NCBI GenBank assembly: GCA_026705025.1
Contig: JAPPBN010000045.1
Coordinates: 227,600 to 291,599 of the forward strand
Length of the DNA stretch: 64,000 bases
Direction: 5' to 3'
Origin: Bin125 sp026705025
GTDB lineage: Bacteria; Chloroflexota; Dehalococcoidia; Bin125
Of this stretch, positions 1 to 8,235 are shown piece by piece (the stretch's first letter is position 1; each line of letters starts with the position of its first letter). Below the pieces are notes generated by a model, which was given only the letters and a program-made list of their open reading frames with translations, searched no databases and was not told the DNA's origin. The translations under genes and the position numbers were made by a program.

Positions 1-711
1 TGCGCCGGGCCAGGGCGTGTAGGCCCGGACGCGCCGGGCGATCGCTAGCGCTGAAGAAGACCAGTCGATCTGGCCTTGCTGCTTCTTCATGCGCCGAGCC
101 CTGCTTGCCTGTTCCTGCTGCTGCGCGACCGGGGCAATCGACCCCTCCAGCCAGTCGGGCATGGTCTCAAGCAGCAACTCGGCCCCCAGCTCGGCGAGCC
201 GATCGCTGAGATGACCGGCATGTTCGGCTGGATCGATCACGGTCACCCGCTGGCGCAAAATGTCGCCCGTGTCCTCGGTTTCGTCGACCAGCATGATCGT
301 CACGCCGGTTTCGGCGTCGCCGTGGAGGATCGCCGCAGAAATCGGCGAGGCGCCGCGCCAGCGTGGCAACAGCGAGGCGTGAACGTTGAGGGTGCCGTGT
401 GCCGGCAGATCGAGTATCTCAGTCGGAATGATCTGGCCGTAGGCGGCGACCACCTGCAGATCGGGCTTCAGGCTGCCAATCTGTGCAATCGCTGCAGGAT
501 CGCGTAAGCGCGCCGGCTGCAGAGCAGGGATGCCGTGCTCGGCGGCCAACTTCTTGATCGGTGGTGGCTTGAGCGAGCGGCCGCGCCCGGCACGCGCGTC
601 CGGCTGGGTGATGACGGCGATCGGCCGGTATGGACTGTCGATCAACGCCCGCAGCGTCGGCAAAGCGAAGTCAGGCGATCCATAGAAGAGGACTCGCGGC
701 GCGTCGGGCAT
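1..711 (-). CDS. fmt: Methionyl-tRNA formyltransferase (partial, C-terminus outside window)
   Basis: Formylates initiator Met-tRNA with 10-formyl-tetrahydrofolate. The minus strand read from the ATG at 709-711 gives 237 open codons that run off the left edge without a stop. Visible are a Rossmann-type start (VLFYGSPDFALPTL), the catalytic segment NVHASLLPRWRGASPI with Asn109 and His111, and the third catalytic residue Asp147 in EDTGD. These match the Asn/His/Asp triad of the family. The last visible part (MKKQQGQIDW) is where the tRNA-binding C-terminal domain normally begins. It lies 28 bases downstream of secG on the same strand, so the two are probably co-transcribed. Confidence 0.95.
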   Translation of the reverse strand, partial: MPDAPRVLFYGSPDFALPTLRALIDSPYRPIAVITQPDARAGRGRSLKPPPIKKLAAEHGIPALQPARLRDPAAIAQIGSLKPDLQVVAAYGQIIPTEILDLPAHGTLNVHASLLPRWRGASPISAAILHGDAETGVTIMLVDETEDTGDILRQRVTVIDPAEHAGHLSDRLAELGAELLLETMPDWLEGSIAPVAQQQEQASRARRMKKQQGQIDWSSSALAIARRVRAYTPWPGA

Positions 712-739
712 GGTCCTGCCGAGAAGTTGTCGAGCGCAG

Positions 740-967
740 TCAGACCTGGGTGGCCGCGATGCTGAGCCCGACGAAGATGAGCATCAGCACGATCGTGCCC
801 CGGAACAGCGTGCGTTCCAGGCCGCGGCGTGTTCGGTACGAAGACTCCGCGCCGGCGCCGCCGAAGATGTTGCCTAATCCGGCTCCCTTGGCCTGCAGGA
901 TGACCGCGGCGATCACGACGAGCGCGACCAGGATTTGTATGACGTTGAGGAGTTCAGACGTACTCAC
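740..967 (-). CDS. secG: Preprotein translocase subunit SecG
   Basis: Small membrane subunit of the SecYEG protein-conducting channel. The 75-residue product has two hydrophobic segments (about residues 8-28 and 53-72). They are joined by the loop GAGLGNIFGGAGAESSYRTRRG, whose Gly-rich and Arg-rich character is typical of SecG. Length is normal for the family. The start is GTG at 965-967 (reading MSTSEL). It sits between the yvcK-like gene (33 bases upstream) and fmt. A longer plus-strand reading of the same DNA has no recognisable content. Confidence 0.93.
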   Translation of the reverse strand: MSTSELLNVIQILVALVVIAAVILQAKGAGLGNIFGGAGAESSYRTRRGLERTLFRGTIVLMLIFVGLSIAATQV

Positions 968-1000
968 GCTCTTGTTGTACCTGACTTCACTGCCTGTGGG

Positions 1001-2419
1001 CTATTCCGGAATCGTCACACGCTGCGGGCGGCGAGGCCGCACCCCGGCTTCCCGACCCTCATGGTATGCCGTCATGATCGCGTCGGCGAGCTTGTCGCTG
1101 TCGTGACGGTAGCGGTTGCCGGTGTCGACGATGTCCGCCTCGATGATCCGCAATCCGCTGGCCTGATCCGATCGATCGTCTGACGGCTCGACTCGTACTG
1201 GCTCCGACTTCCAGCCGCGAGGCAGTCTCGCCCGGCTGTTGCTGTTGGCGACGACCGCGTCAAACGGCAGACCGCCGATGTGGTCGGCGATCACGCGGAC
1301 GTGGTCCTGAACCGAGAAATTGTCGGTCTCACCATGCTGCGTGGCGACGTTGGAGATGTAGAGCTTCATGGCCGCCGACTCCTGGAAGGCAATCCGCAGG
1401 TCGGGAACCAGCAGGTTGGGCAGGACCGAGGTGAACAGCGAGCCGGGTCCGACCACGATCAAATCCGCGTTGCGAATCGCATTGAGAGTTTCCGGGTATG
1501 CCGGCGGATGCTGCGGTTCGAGGTTCAACTGTGCGATTCGCTGTCCGGCTTCCGTGATCGACGATTCACCGCGAATCCGCTCGCCATCAGCCGTGACTGC
1601 GGCAAGTCGAATGTTCTCCAGAGTCGATGGGAGGATCTTGCCGCGCACGGCGAGGACGCGACCGGTCTCGTGAATCGCCTCTTCCATCGACCCAGCCACG
1701 TCCGACATCGCCACAATGAACAGGTTGCCGAAGGAGTGACCCTCGAGTCCGTTGCCCGATCCCTCAGGGAAGCGGTACTGGAAGAGGCGTGTCATCAGCG
1801 GCTCGGTTTCGGCCAGCGCGGCAATGCAGTTGCGCAGATCGCCAGGCGGAATGATGCCGAGATCGCGCCGCAGCCGTCCCGACGAACCGCCGTCGTCGGC
1901 GACGCTGACCACGGCCGAGAGGTTGTCTGTGTACGCCTTGAGGCCGCGCAGCAGCACCGAGAGCCCGGTGCCGCCGCCCATGCAGACAATCCGGATGCCG
2001 CGACCGGCGAAACGTTGCCGGTGGAGCAGGTCAACCAGTGGCTCCTCGCCGCCGGCCCTGCTGTCCGAGGAACGAGCCGCGACGACCATGCCGGAAGTAA
2101 ATTTGCCGATGCCCACGCCAACGCACAGGATCGCCAGGCCGATCAGCACCGCGCCGCGCACGGCATACGGCAGAAACTGAAGCGTGATGTAGTAAAACGC
2201 GTCCGGCAACGTGACGGTCAAGTACAGCTCCCGAGCGAGGAATGAAACGCCGAGCCCCAGCAGCGCCATGCCAAAGAGCAGCAGGACGAACCAGCGCTTG
2301 ATTCCGATCCCCGGCGCGAGCCACTTGCGCAACTGCCACTCGGGACGCGAACCGTTGCCGCTGCCGTTCTCGCCGAGTCTGTCCGGCTTGGGACCGTTTC
2401 CTCGGCGGAGTCGGAACAT
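1001..2419 (-). CDS. yvcK: YvcK/CofD-like gluconeogenesis factor with N-terminal membrane anchor
   Basis: Member of the YvcK family (CofD fold, UDP-sugar binding in Bacillus), needed for growth on gluconeogenic carbon and linked to cell-wall precursor control. The 472-residue product carries two N-terminal hydrophobic segments (about 41-63 and 90-110) before the conserved domain. That domain contains MGGGTGLSVLLRGLK, VADDGGSSGRLR, PPGDLRNC, GHSFGNLFI and GPGSLFTSVLPN. Soluble YvcK proteins lack the membrane part. I start it at the ATG at 2417-2419 because a good -10 box ends exactly six bases before it; 28 further in-frame codons upstream lie over that promoter and look unlike coding sequence. 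The gene is often next to rapZ and whiA, which are not seen here. Confidence 0.9.
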   Translation of the reverse strand: MFRLRRGNGPKPDRLGENGSGNGSRPEWQLRKWLAPGIGIKRWFVLLLFGMALLGLGVSFLARELYLTVTLPDAFYYITLQFLPYAVRGAVLIGLAILCVGVGIGKFTSGMVVAARSSDSRAGGEEPLVDLLHRQRFAGRGIRIVCMGGGTGLSVLLRGLKAYTDNLSAVVSVADDGGSSGRLRRDLGIIPPGDLRNCIAALAETEPLMTRLFQYRFPEGSGNGLEGHSFGNLFIVAMSDVAGSMEEAIHETGRVLAVRGKILPSTLENIRLAAVTADGERIRGESSITEAGQRIAQLNLEPQHPPAYPETLNAIRNADLIVVGPGSLFTSVLPNLLVPDLRIAFQESAAMKLYISNVATQHGETDNFSVQDHVRVIADHIGGLPFDAVVANSNSRARLPRGWKSEPVRVEPSDDRSDQASGLRIIEADIVDTGNRYRHDSDKLADAIMTAYHEGREAGVRPRRPQRVTIPE

Positions 2420-2424
2420 AACGT

Positions 2425-2434
2425 CACTATAGTG
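2425..2434. promoter_or_regulatory. Palindromic -10 region between yvcK and the first aldo/keto reductase
   Basis: The perfect 10-base palindrome CACTATAGTG contains TATAGT on both strands. On the minus strand the hexamer (2426-2431) is followed by GACGTT and then the yvcK ATG, so a transcript would begin at the start codon itself. On the plus strand the hexamer (2428-2433) would give a leader of about 80 bases to the reductase gene. I see no convincing -35 box on either side. The role is inferred. Confidence 0.5.
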
Positions 2435-2521
2435 CCGACGGAAGTGAAAGCGGTAGCTTAGGCGCTGCAGGATCGACTCCATAGGCAATTGGCATCCAAC
2501 CAACTAGACAGGAATCAAGCC

Positions 2522-3553
2522 ATGGAACAGCGACGATTTGGAAACAGCGATCTGGTCACCTCCGCAGTCGGATTCGGCACCTGGGAGATGAGCACGACGA
2601 TGTACGGCCACATCGACGTGGATGAGGCAGCACAGGCCGTCAATATGGCGATCGACCGCGGGATCACCCTCTTCGACACCGCCGAGGTCTACGGTCCGAA
2701 TCATTCGGAAGAACTGCTGGCCAAGGCGTTGGGCAACCGGCGCAACGAGATTGAGTTGGTGACCAAGGTTGGCTTCGAGTACGACGACCAGCCGCAGGTG
2801 ATTGGTCTCAACGCGAAGAAGCAACACATCATCGAGCACACCGAGGGCTGTCTGCGTCGGCTCAACACCGACTACGTTGACCTGATGTTGATCCACTGGC
2901 CCGACTTCAGTACTCCGATTGAGGAGACGATGGAGGGTCTCGAGGAACTCAAGCAGGCCGGCAAGATCCGCCACTACGGCGTCTCCAACTTCGATATCGA
3001 CATGATGGAGGAGTGCCAGCGGCACGGGACGATCGTCGCCAACCAGGTCGGCTACCACATGTTCGACCGGCGAATGGAATCCCGAGTGCTGCCCTGGTGC
3101 ATGGCCAACGGCGTCGGCTTCATGTCATACGGATCGCTCGCCTTCGGTCTGCTGACCAATGCGTTCGGCCCGGATCACGAGTTCGGCGAGGGAGACTGGC
3201 GAGCCAACGGCGTCGCCTTCAACCTGCCGCTGTTCGAACGCGAACGTTTCCGCCAGGAGGTCGAGATCGCCAATCGTCTGGCCGTGCTGGCCGACGGATA
3301 CGGCAAGACCTGCGCCCAGCTCGGCATCGCCTGGGTCCTCGACCACCCCGGCGTCACCTGCGCCCTCGTCGGCATGCGCAACGAGCGTGAGCTCGAAGAG
3401 AACGTCGCCGCCACCGACTGGAAGCTGACCGAAGAGATCCGCCGAGGGATCAACGAGATCTTCGACGATGTCGGCGTCCCGACCTACCAGAACCTGGACC
3501 AGGTCATCCACGTCGGCCGAGCCACCGGCCAGCGCCGAAACATTCGCGAATAG
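2522..3553 (+). CDS. Aldo/keto reductase (first of a tandem pair)
   Basis: NAD(P)H-dependent oxidoreductase of the aldo/keto reductase superfamily with a TIM-barrel fold; the substrate cannot be told. All four catalytic residues are visible: Asp52 and Tyr57 (FDTAEVYG), Lys82 (TKVGF) and His125 (LIHWPD). The C-terminal cofactor segment reads VGMRNERELEENV. The start is placed at MEQRRFGN, matching the start of the sister gene, although 11 more in-frame codons exist upstream. The 343-residue product is closely similar to the next gene along its whole length except for a different C-terminal tail. The pair is therefore a local duplication. Confidence 0.92.
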   Translation: MEQRRFGNSDLVTSAVGFGTWEMSTTMYGHIDVDEAAQAVNMAIDRGITLFDTAEVYGPNHSEELLAKALGNRRNEIELVTKVGFEYDDQPQVIGLNAKKQHIIEHTEGCLRRLNTDYVDLMLIHWPDFSTPIEETMEGLEELKQAGKIRHYGVSNFDIDMMEECQRHGTIVANQVGYHMFDRRMESRVLPWCMANGVGFMSYGSLAFGLLTNAFGPDHEFGEGDWRANGVAFNLPLFERERFRQEVEIANRLAVLADGYGKTCAQLGIAWVLDHPGVTCALVGMRNERELEENVAATDWKLTEEIRRGINEIFDDVGVPTYQNLDQVIHVGRATGQRRNIRE

Positions 3554-3597
3554 CAGGCCTTCCCCGCTCTCACCGCTCCCCTCTCCCTCTGATCCCA

Positions 3598-3627
3598 TCT
3601 CCCTTTGGGAGAGGGCTAGGGTGAGGG
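3598..3627 (+). repeat. Palindromic intergenic repeat, family A copy 1
   Basis: TCTCCC-TTT-GGGAGA stem followed by GGGCTAGGGTGAGGG, in the gap between the two aldo/keto reductases. The same unit recurs at 8116, 8880, 10141 and (inverted) 30762. The bases before it (TGATCCC) also match copy 3, so the repeated unit extends upstream of the stem. It resembles REP-type elements and has no T-run. Confidence 0.8.
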
Positions 3628-3658
3628 TCGGAAAACAAACAGCGGAAAGCAGCCAGCC

Positions 3659-4648
3659 ATGGAACAGCGACAATTCGGCAACACCGACCTCGTAGCCTCC
3701 GCCGTCGGATTCGGCACCTGGGAGATGAGCACCACGATGTACGGCCACATCGACGTCGATGAGGCCGCCCGCGCCGTCAACATGGCGATCGATCGCGGCA
3801 TCACCCTCTTCGACACCGCCGAGGTCTACGGCCCCTACCACTCCGAGGAGTTGCTCGCGAAAGCGCTGGGCAGTCGACGCAACGAAATCGTCCTCGTGAC
3901 CAAGGTCGGCTTCGACTACGACGACACGCCCCAGGTCATCGGCCGCAACTCGAAGAAGGCACACATCATCGAGCACACGGATGATTGTCTGCGCCGCCTC
4001 AACACCGACTTCGTCGACCTGATGCTGATCCACTGGCCCGACCATGACACGCCGATCGAAGAGACGATGGAAGGCCTAGAGGAGCTCAAGCAGAGCGGCA
4101 AGATCCGCCACTACGGCGTCTCGAACTTCAACATCGACATGATGGAAGAGTGCGAGAAGTACGGACACATCGCCGCCAACCAGGTTGGCTACAACATGTA
4201 CGACCGGCGGATGGAATCCCGCGTCCTGCCCTGGTGTCAGGCCAACGGAGTCGGCTACATGGCCTACGGCTCACTCGGCTTCGGCCTGCTGACCGGCGCA
4301 TTCACTCCCGAAACCACCTTCGAGGAGGGCGACTGGCGACGCAGCGGCAACGCCTTCAACCTGCCCCTCTTCCAGGAAGAGCACTTCCGCAAGGAGGTCG
4401 AAGTCACCAACCGCCTCGTCGAACTCGCCGACGGCTACAACAAGACCGTCGCCCAGCTCGCCCTCGCCTGGGTCCTCGACCATCCCGCCGTCTCCTGCGC
4501 GCTGGTGGGCATGAGGAACGAACGAGAGCTCGAAGAGAACGTCGCCGCCACTGACTGGAAACTCAACGAAGAGATCCGAACCGGAATCAACGAGATCTTC
4601 GACGACGTCGGAGTCCCCACCTACCAGAACGCCCCGCAGGCCACATAG
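3659..4648 (+). CDS. Aldo/keto reductase (second of a tandem pair)
   Basis: NAD(P)H-dependent oxidoreductase of the same group as its upstream neighbour. The 329-residue product keeps the catalytic Asp52, Tyr57, Lys82 and His125 and ends with the segment VGMRNERELEENVAATDWKL shared by both copies. By eye roughly four residues in five are identical to the first copy. Substitutions are scattered and conservative, so both are probably functional rather than one decaying. The start is ATG at 3659, preceded by CGGAAAG. The 105-base gap to the first copy holds a palindromic repeat, so the two may be transcribed together or separately. Confidence 0.92.
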   Translation: MEQRQFGNTDLVASAVGFGTWEMSTTMYGHIDVDEAARAVNMAIDRGITLFDTAEVYGPYHSEELLAKALGSRRNEIVLVTKVGFDYDDTPQVIGRNSKKAHIIEHTDDCLRRLNTDFVDLMLIHWPDHDTPIEETMEGLEELKQSGKIRHYGVSNFNIDMMEECEKYGHIAANQVGYNMYDRRMESRVLPWCQANGVGYMAYGSLGFGLLTGAFTPETTFEEGDWRRSGNAFNLPLFQEEHFRKEVEVTNRLVELADGYNKTVAQLALAWVLDHPAVSCALVGMRNERELEENVAATDWKLNEEIRTGINEIFDDVGVPTYQNAPQAT

Positions 4649-4676
4649 ATCGACCGACACTCCCGGCTGATGCCTG

Positions 4677-4730
4677 TTGACGACCCCTCCGTTATCAAGT
4701 ACGTTTGTACTGCATAAGCGTGAGGAAGGA
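4677..4730 (+). promoter_or_regulatory. Possible promoter, small inverted repeat and ribosome binding site of the secreted ORFan
   Basis: TTGACG at 4677-4682 is a fair -35 box. Seventeen bases on, TACGTT (4700-4705) is only a weak -10. It is overlapped by the inverted repeat AGTAC-GTTT-GTACT (4698-4711), which could be an operator. A purine-rich AGGAAGGA (4723-4730) lies 11 bases before the GTG start. The ribosome binding site is the firmest part. Confidence 0.4.
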
Positions 4731-4741
4731 GCAGTCGAGTC

Positions 4742-5548
4742 GTGGTCAATCGCTTAGTGCGCTCAGGGTTAACGGCAGTGGCACTTACCGCTGGCACCTT
4801 GCCAGCTTGGGGGCAGGTCACTCTTGAGCAACAAGATCAGGTCCCGTCTGAGGCTGTTGAGCGGGTTCGAGAGATAATCGACAATCTGCCCGACGACGAC
4901 GAATGGAGCGACAATCGCTCTGTGTTCCAGCGGAAAGCAGTCGCCGTCTTGCGGGCGATCGAGCTCACAACAGGAGTGAGCGTTGATTGGAGCCGAGTTG
5001 ATCTGGCCAGCTCCAAGGTCCCGGTCAGGGAATTCCCATTCGTTAGTGGAACAGTGGCAGAAGCACTCGGAGTCTACGGCGAATGGACTGGATTGTTCGT
5101 TGTTGAAAGCCCGCTCGGCAAGATGTTCGCACTAAACCCCGACATATACGAGAGTGGTCGCACCTTCCGACGGGCTGTTCTTCAGGGGAGCCAACGAAGC
5201 CGCAGTCTGCTAGCTATGACAGAAGACGGTCGGTGGGCACCTGTGATCACCACCAGCATCGAGATTGAGGATGAGCAGGAGATTCAGATCGAGGCATTGC
5301 TGGAGCACGTCGACGAGGAACACTTGAGCGCAGCGTCCGATTTCCTATTGCATCTGGATGTCGGTGATGTCGTGGATTTCACCGGTTCCCTGGTCGATGG
5401 ACGCAAATTGCCGTTCGGACTGGCGCAGTACACAGGAGGAGGACTCGACTTTAGAGGGCCGACACACCCAGAAGGTCAGCGCCTTGCCAAAACGTTCACG
5501 TTTGTTTCCGTTGCGGCCATGCAGATGCTGCTTGGCCACAGCATCTGA
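4742..5548 (+). CDS. Hypothetical secreted protein (ORFan)
   Basis: I do not recognise this 268-residue protein. It begins with a plausible signal peptide (basic VNRLVRSG, hydrophobic LTAVALTAGTLPAWG, then charged mature sequence). The rest is mixed alpha/beta and acidic, without repeats, Cys pairs or a C-terminal anchor. Residues 75-125 (TTGVSVDWSRVDLASSKVPVREFPF...GTVAEALGVYGEWTGL) resemble the short beta-alpha secretin/TonB N-terminal type of fold, but that is only an impression. The start is GTG with an AGGAAGGA ribosome binding site. Two sampled 60-base lines are 53-57% G+C against about 65% in the adjacent reductase, which suggests recent acquisition. It converges on gatB. Confidence 0.75.
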   Translation: MVNRLVRSGLTAVALTAGTLPAWGQVTLEQQDQVPSEAVERVREIIDNLPDDDEWSDNRSVFQRKAVAVLRAIELTTGVSVDWSRVDLASSKVPVREFPFVSGTVAEALGVYGEWTGLFVVESPLGKMFALNPDIYESGRTFRRAVLQGSQRSRSLLAMTEDGRWAPVITTSIEIEDEQEIQIEALLEHVDEEHLSAASDFLLHLDVGDVVDFTGSLVDGRKLPFGLAQYTGGGLDFRGPTHPEGQRLAKTFTFVSVAAMQMLLGHSI

Positions 5549-5583
5549 CGTCTTCTATGGCGAGGTGCGTTCCGCACTCCGTC

Positions 5584-5608
5584 GCCCCGTGCTTGACACG
5601 GGGCCCAG
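5584..5608 (+). repeat. Palindromic intergenic repeat, family B copy 1
   Basis: Stem CCCCGTG-CTTGA-CACGGGG followed by CCCAGAG, in the 130-base gap between the secreted ORFan and gatB. A related unit with the shared CTTGA loop and GGGGCCCAGA tail is at 8925-8973. No T-run follows, so it is not an obvious terminator, though it may stop transcription between these convergent genes. Confidence 0.6.
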
Positions 5609-5678
5609 AGCACGACCCTTCGCTCGGGAGGCGGCGTGTCACCGTGCTCGGCCGTCGATAGCAGGGCCCGCCTGAGGG

Positions 5679-7157
5679 CTACTCGCTCAGCGCCGACACC
5701 AACAACTCGGACGCCTGCGCCGGATTCGCCTGACCCCGCGAGTGCCGCATCACCTGACCGACCAGGTACTTCAGCGCCGCCTCTTTGCCCGTCCGATAGT
5801 CGTTGACCGCGTCGGGGTTGTCGCCGATCACCTGGTTGATGATCGGCGTCAGCGCGTCTTCCCCACTGATCTGCGCCAGGCCCTTGGCCTTGACGATCGT
5901 GGCGGGCTCGTCGCCGCTCTCATACATCGACTCAAAGACGGTCCTCGCCTGGCTGCGTGAGATATCGCCGCCGACAATCAGGCCGACCAGCTCGGCGATG
6001 TGCGCCGGCCGGATCGGCTGGTCCTCGAGGTCGGGATGCGACGGGTCCTTGTTGATCTGCGCGAACAGGTCGCCGGTAATCCAGTTGGCCGCCTCTTTGG
6101 CGTTGGCGGCGTCGCTGAGTGCGGCGATGGTCTGGTCGAAGTAGTCGGCCCGCGACGGCTCCTCCGTCAGCAGGCTCGCCTCAAAGTCGCCCAGGCCGTA
6201 GTCCGACTGGAAGCGGGCGCGGCGTTGCTCGGGCAGTTCGGGAAGCTGGCTGCGCAGGGACTCAACCTCTTCCCTGCTGATCGAGAGCGGCGGCAGGTCG
6301 GGCTCGGGGAAGTAGCGGTAGTCGTGGGCCTCTTCCTTCGATCGCTGCGAGAGCGTGATCTGTCGGTCCTCGTCCCAGCCCCGCGTCTCCTGGTCAATCG
6401 TCCCGCCCGAACGCAGCACCTCCGCCTGACGCTCAACCTCATGCTCAAGAGCGCTGTGCACGCCGCGGAACGAGTTCATGTTCTTGATCTCGACCTTGGC
6501 GCCCAACTCGGTCGTACCGACGGGACGGAGCGACACGTTGGCGTCGCAGCGGAACGATCCCTTCTCCATGTCAGCCGTCGAGACGCCCAGGTAGCGCAGG
6601 ATCTGTCGCAGCTTGACCAGGTACGTCCGGGCCTCGTCCGGCGAGCGCATGTCCGGCTCCGAGACGATTTCCATCAGCGGCACGCCCGAGCGGTTGACGT
6701 CGACCAGCGAGTACCGTTCGCCGGCCTCGTTCTCGCGATGCAGCAGGCGGGCCGTGTCCTCCTCCAGGTGCACGCGGGTGATCCCAATCCGCCGCTTGCC
6801 CAGATCATCGGTCTCGACGTCCATCCAGCCGCCCTCCGAGAGCGGCATGTCGTATTGCGAGATCTGGTAGCCCTTCATCAGGTCCGGATACGGGTAGTTC
6901 TTGCGGTCGAATTTGGACAGTTCCGGAATGGTCATGTTCAGCGCCAGCGCCGTGCGGATCGTCCACTCGACTGCCGTTCGGTTGATCACCGGCAGCGTGC
7001 CGGGCATGCCCAGGCAGAGCGGGCAAACCTCTGAGTTGGGTTCGGACGCGGCGTAATCGGCCGGACAGCGGCAGAACATCTTGCTCCGCGTGCGTAGCTG
7101 GCAGTGGACTTCAAGCCCGATGACGGTCTCAAATTCGGTGGTGGTTTCAGTGGTCAT
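5679..7157 (-). CDS. gatB: Asp-tRNA(Asn)/Glu-tRNA(Gln) amidotransferase subunit B
   Basis: Subunit of GatCAB, which converts Glu-tRNA(Gln) or Asp-tRNA(Asn) to the amide form; GatB phosphorylates and positions the acceptor end. The 492-residue protein has the family signature KFDRKNYPYPDLMKGYQISQYD, a zinc site of Cys29, Cys31, Cys45 and Cys48 (CRCP...CPLC), and a C-terminal YqeY-like helical tail. Length is normal. gatA and gatC are not in the window, so the complex is encoded at separate loci. The start is ATG at 7155-7157. A TACACT hexamer ends seven bases before it, so the message may have almost no leader. Confidence 0.96.
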   Translation of the reverse strand: MTTETTTEFETVIGLEVHCQLRTRSKMFCRCPADYAASEPNSEVCPLCLGMPGTLPVINRTAVEWTIRTALALNMTIPELSKFDRKNYPYPDLMKGYQISQYDMPLSEGGWMDVETDDLGKRRIGITRVHLEEDTARLLHRENEAGERYSLVDVNRSGVPLMEIVSEPDMRSPDEARTYLVKLRQILRYLGVSTADMEKGSFRCDANVSLRPVGTTELGAKVEIKNMNSFRGVHSALEHEVERQAEVLRSGGTIDQETRGWDEDRQITLSQRSKEEAHDYRYFPEPDLPPLSISREEVESLRSQLPELPEQRRARFQSDYGLGDFEASLLTEEPSRADYFDQTIAALSDAANAKEAANWITGDLFAQINKDPSHPDLEDQPIRPAHIAELVGLIVGGDISRSQARTVFESMYESGDEPATIVKAKGLAQISGEDALTPIINQVIGDNPDAVNDYRTGKEAALKYLVGQVMRHSRGQANPAQASELLVSALSE

Positions 7158-7164
7158 GATGGTC

Positions 7165-7170
7165 AGTGTA
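7165..7170 (-). promoter_or_regulatory. Possible -10 box directly upstream of gatB
   Basis: TACACT on the minus strand, followed by GACCATC and the gatB ATG. The spacing would put the transcription start within a base or two of the start codon. No good -35 box was found. It is included because two other genes in the window show the same arrangement with stronger hexamers. Confidence 0.35.
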
Positions 7171-7241
7171 ATCGCGGTCTGCTGCTAGTCTGCGTGAAGC
7201 ATTGCGCCGTGCGGGAGCGGCGACGGGGATGTGTGCGCTGC

Positions 7242-8081
7242 ATGAGTACTGACGTTTATTCGCCGCGAGCCGGGTTGTCGGAGGTATCGGAGGAGGTTCG
7301 CCCGCTGCGAATGCTGCACACCTCCGACGTGCACCTGGGCGCTTACACCTCGCAGCCCTGGAAGACAGATCGGGATGGATCCGAGTCGCTGGAACCGGCG
7401 CTCAAGGCGTTCCAACACGTGCTCGAACTCGGCGTCGAGGCAGATGTGGACGTCGTCGCGATCGCCGGCGATTTCTTCGATCACGTCCGCGTCAAGCGTC
7501 CCTATGTCGAAGTCACCGGCGAGCTGATGGAGGCCGTCGGCCGGCCCGTCGTCGTCCTGCCCGGCAACCACGACCCGCACATGCCCGAGGGCATCTACGA
7601 GAAGTTCGCCGACGCCTTCCCCGCCAACGTGCACATCATCGCCTCGGCCGAGGGCGAGCTCATCCTGCTCGAAGAGCACGGCGTCCAGTTCTGGGGTCAG
7701 GCGCACGAGAGCTACAACGACTTCTCCCCGGCTTCGGCCCAGCCCGCCTGGGCGAACGGCTCCGACCGGTACGTCTGGCGCGTGGCCATGGCCCACGGTT
7801 ACTACGTGGGAACTGGAGAGTCGCGCTACTCCTACCAGATCCACTCCACAGAAATTCAATCGCTCGGCGCCGACTACGTCGCCCTGGGCCATATCGACGT
7901 GCACGAGGGAGTCGGCGACGGTACCGTCCCCGCCTACTACCCCGGCGCCCCGCGCCACTCCGGTGGAGCCACAATCGTCGACTTCAGCGCCGAGGGCGTC
8001 GTCGTCCGCCACGAGCTCCACGACGGAGCCGAATCAGACCCCCAGACCGCCAACCCAATGCTCGCCGCCCGCCTCCACTAG
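7242..8081 (+). CDS. Metallophosphoesterase, SbcD/Mre11-like
   Basis: Calcineurin-type metal-dependent phosphoesterase, most like the nuclease subunit of DNA-repair exonucleases (SbcD/YhaO). In 279 residues it shows Asp29 and His31 (TSDVHLG), Asp77 (GDFFD), Asn109-His110 (GNHD), a later His (MAHGYYVG) and the GHIDVH motif near the end, so the metal site is complete. It is shorter than SbcD, and no SbcC ATPase gene is nearby. I chose the ATG at 7242. An alternative ATG at 7308 has a GGAGG 14 bases upstream and would begin two residues before LHTSDVHLG; longer readings overlap gatB and its promoter. Confidence 0.85.
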   Translation: MSTDVYSPRAGLSEVSEEVRPLRMLHTSDVHLGAYTSQPWKTDRDGSESLEPALKAFQHVLELGVEADVDVVAIAGDFFDHVRVKRPYVEVTGELMEAVGRPVVVLPGNHDPHMPEGIYEKFADAFPANVHIIASAEGELILLEEHGVQFWGQAHESYNDFSPASAQPAWANGSDRYVWRVAMAHGYYVGTGESRYSYQIHSTEIQSLGADYVALGHIDVHEGVGDGTVPAYYPGAPRHSGGATIVDFSAEGVVVRHELHDGAESDPQTANPMLAARLH

Positions 8082-8115
8082 CCGCCCCTTGCTCCGCAAA
8101 GATCGTCTCTCTACT

Positions 8116-8148
8116 CCCTCTCCCTCTGGGAGAGGGCTGGGGTGAGGG
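8116..8148 (+). repeat. Palindromic intergenic repeat, family A copy 2
   Basis: CCCTCTCCC-TCT-GGGAGAGGG stem followed by CTGGGGTGAGGG, in the gap between the phosphoesterase and the HTH gene. Same orientation as copy 1. Confidence 0.8.
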
Positions 8149-8235
8149 CCCCTCCGCCAACCACGACACAACAACACCGAACACTCATTCTCTAAAGTAA
8201 GCAGAACACATGTCCTCTACGGAAAGGGTCCTCTC

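Noticed and set aside
1280..2245. Long open frame (321 codons) on the plus strand
   Set aside because: It lies opposite the conserved yvcK core and its product has no recognisable motif; a shadow of high G+C coding sequence.
3125..4045. Minus-strand frame across both aldo/keto reductases
   Set aside because: It spans two clear genes and the palindrome between them; antisense shadow.
6000..7034. Long open frame (344 codons) on the plus strand
   Set aside because: Opposite gatB, which matches its family throughout; the antisense product is Arg/Val-rich noise.
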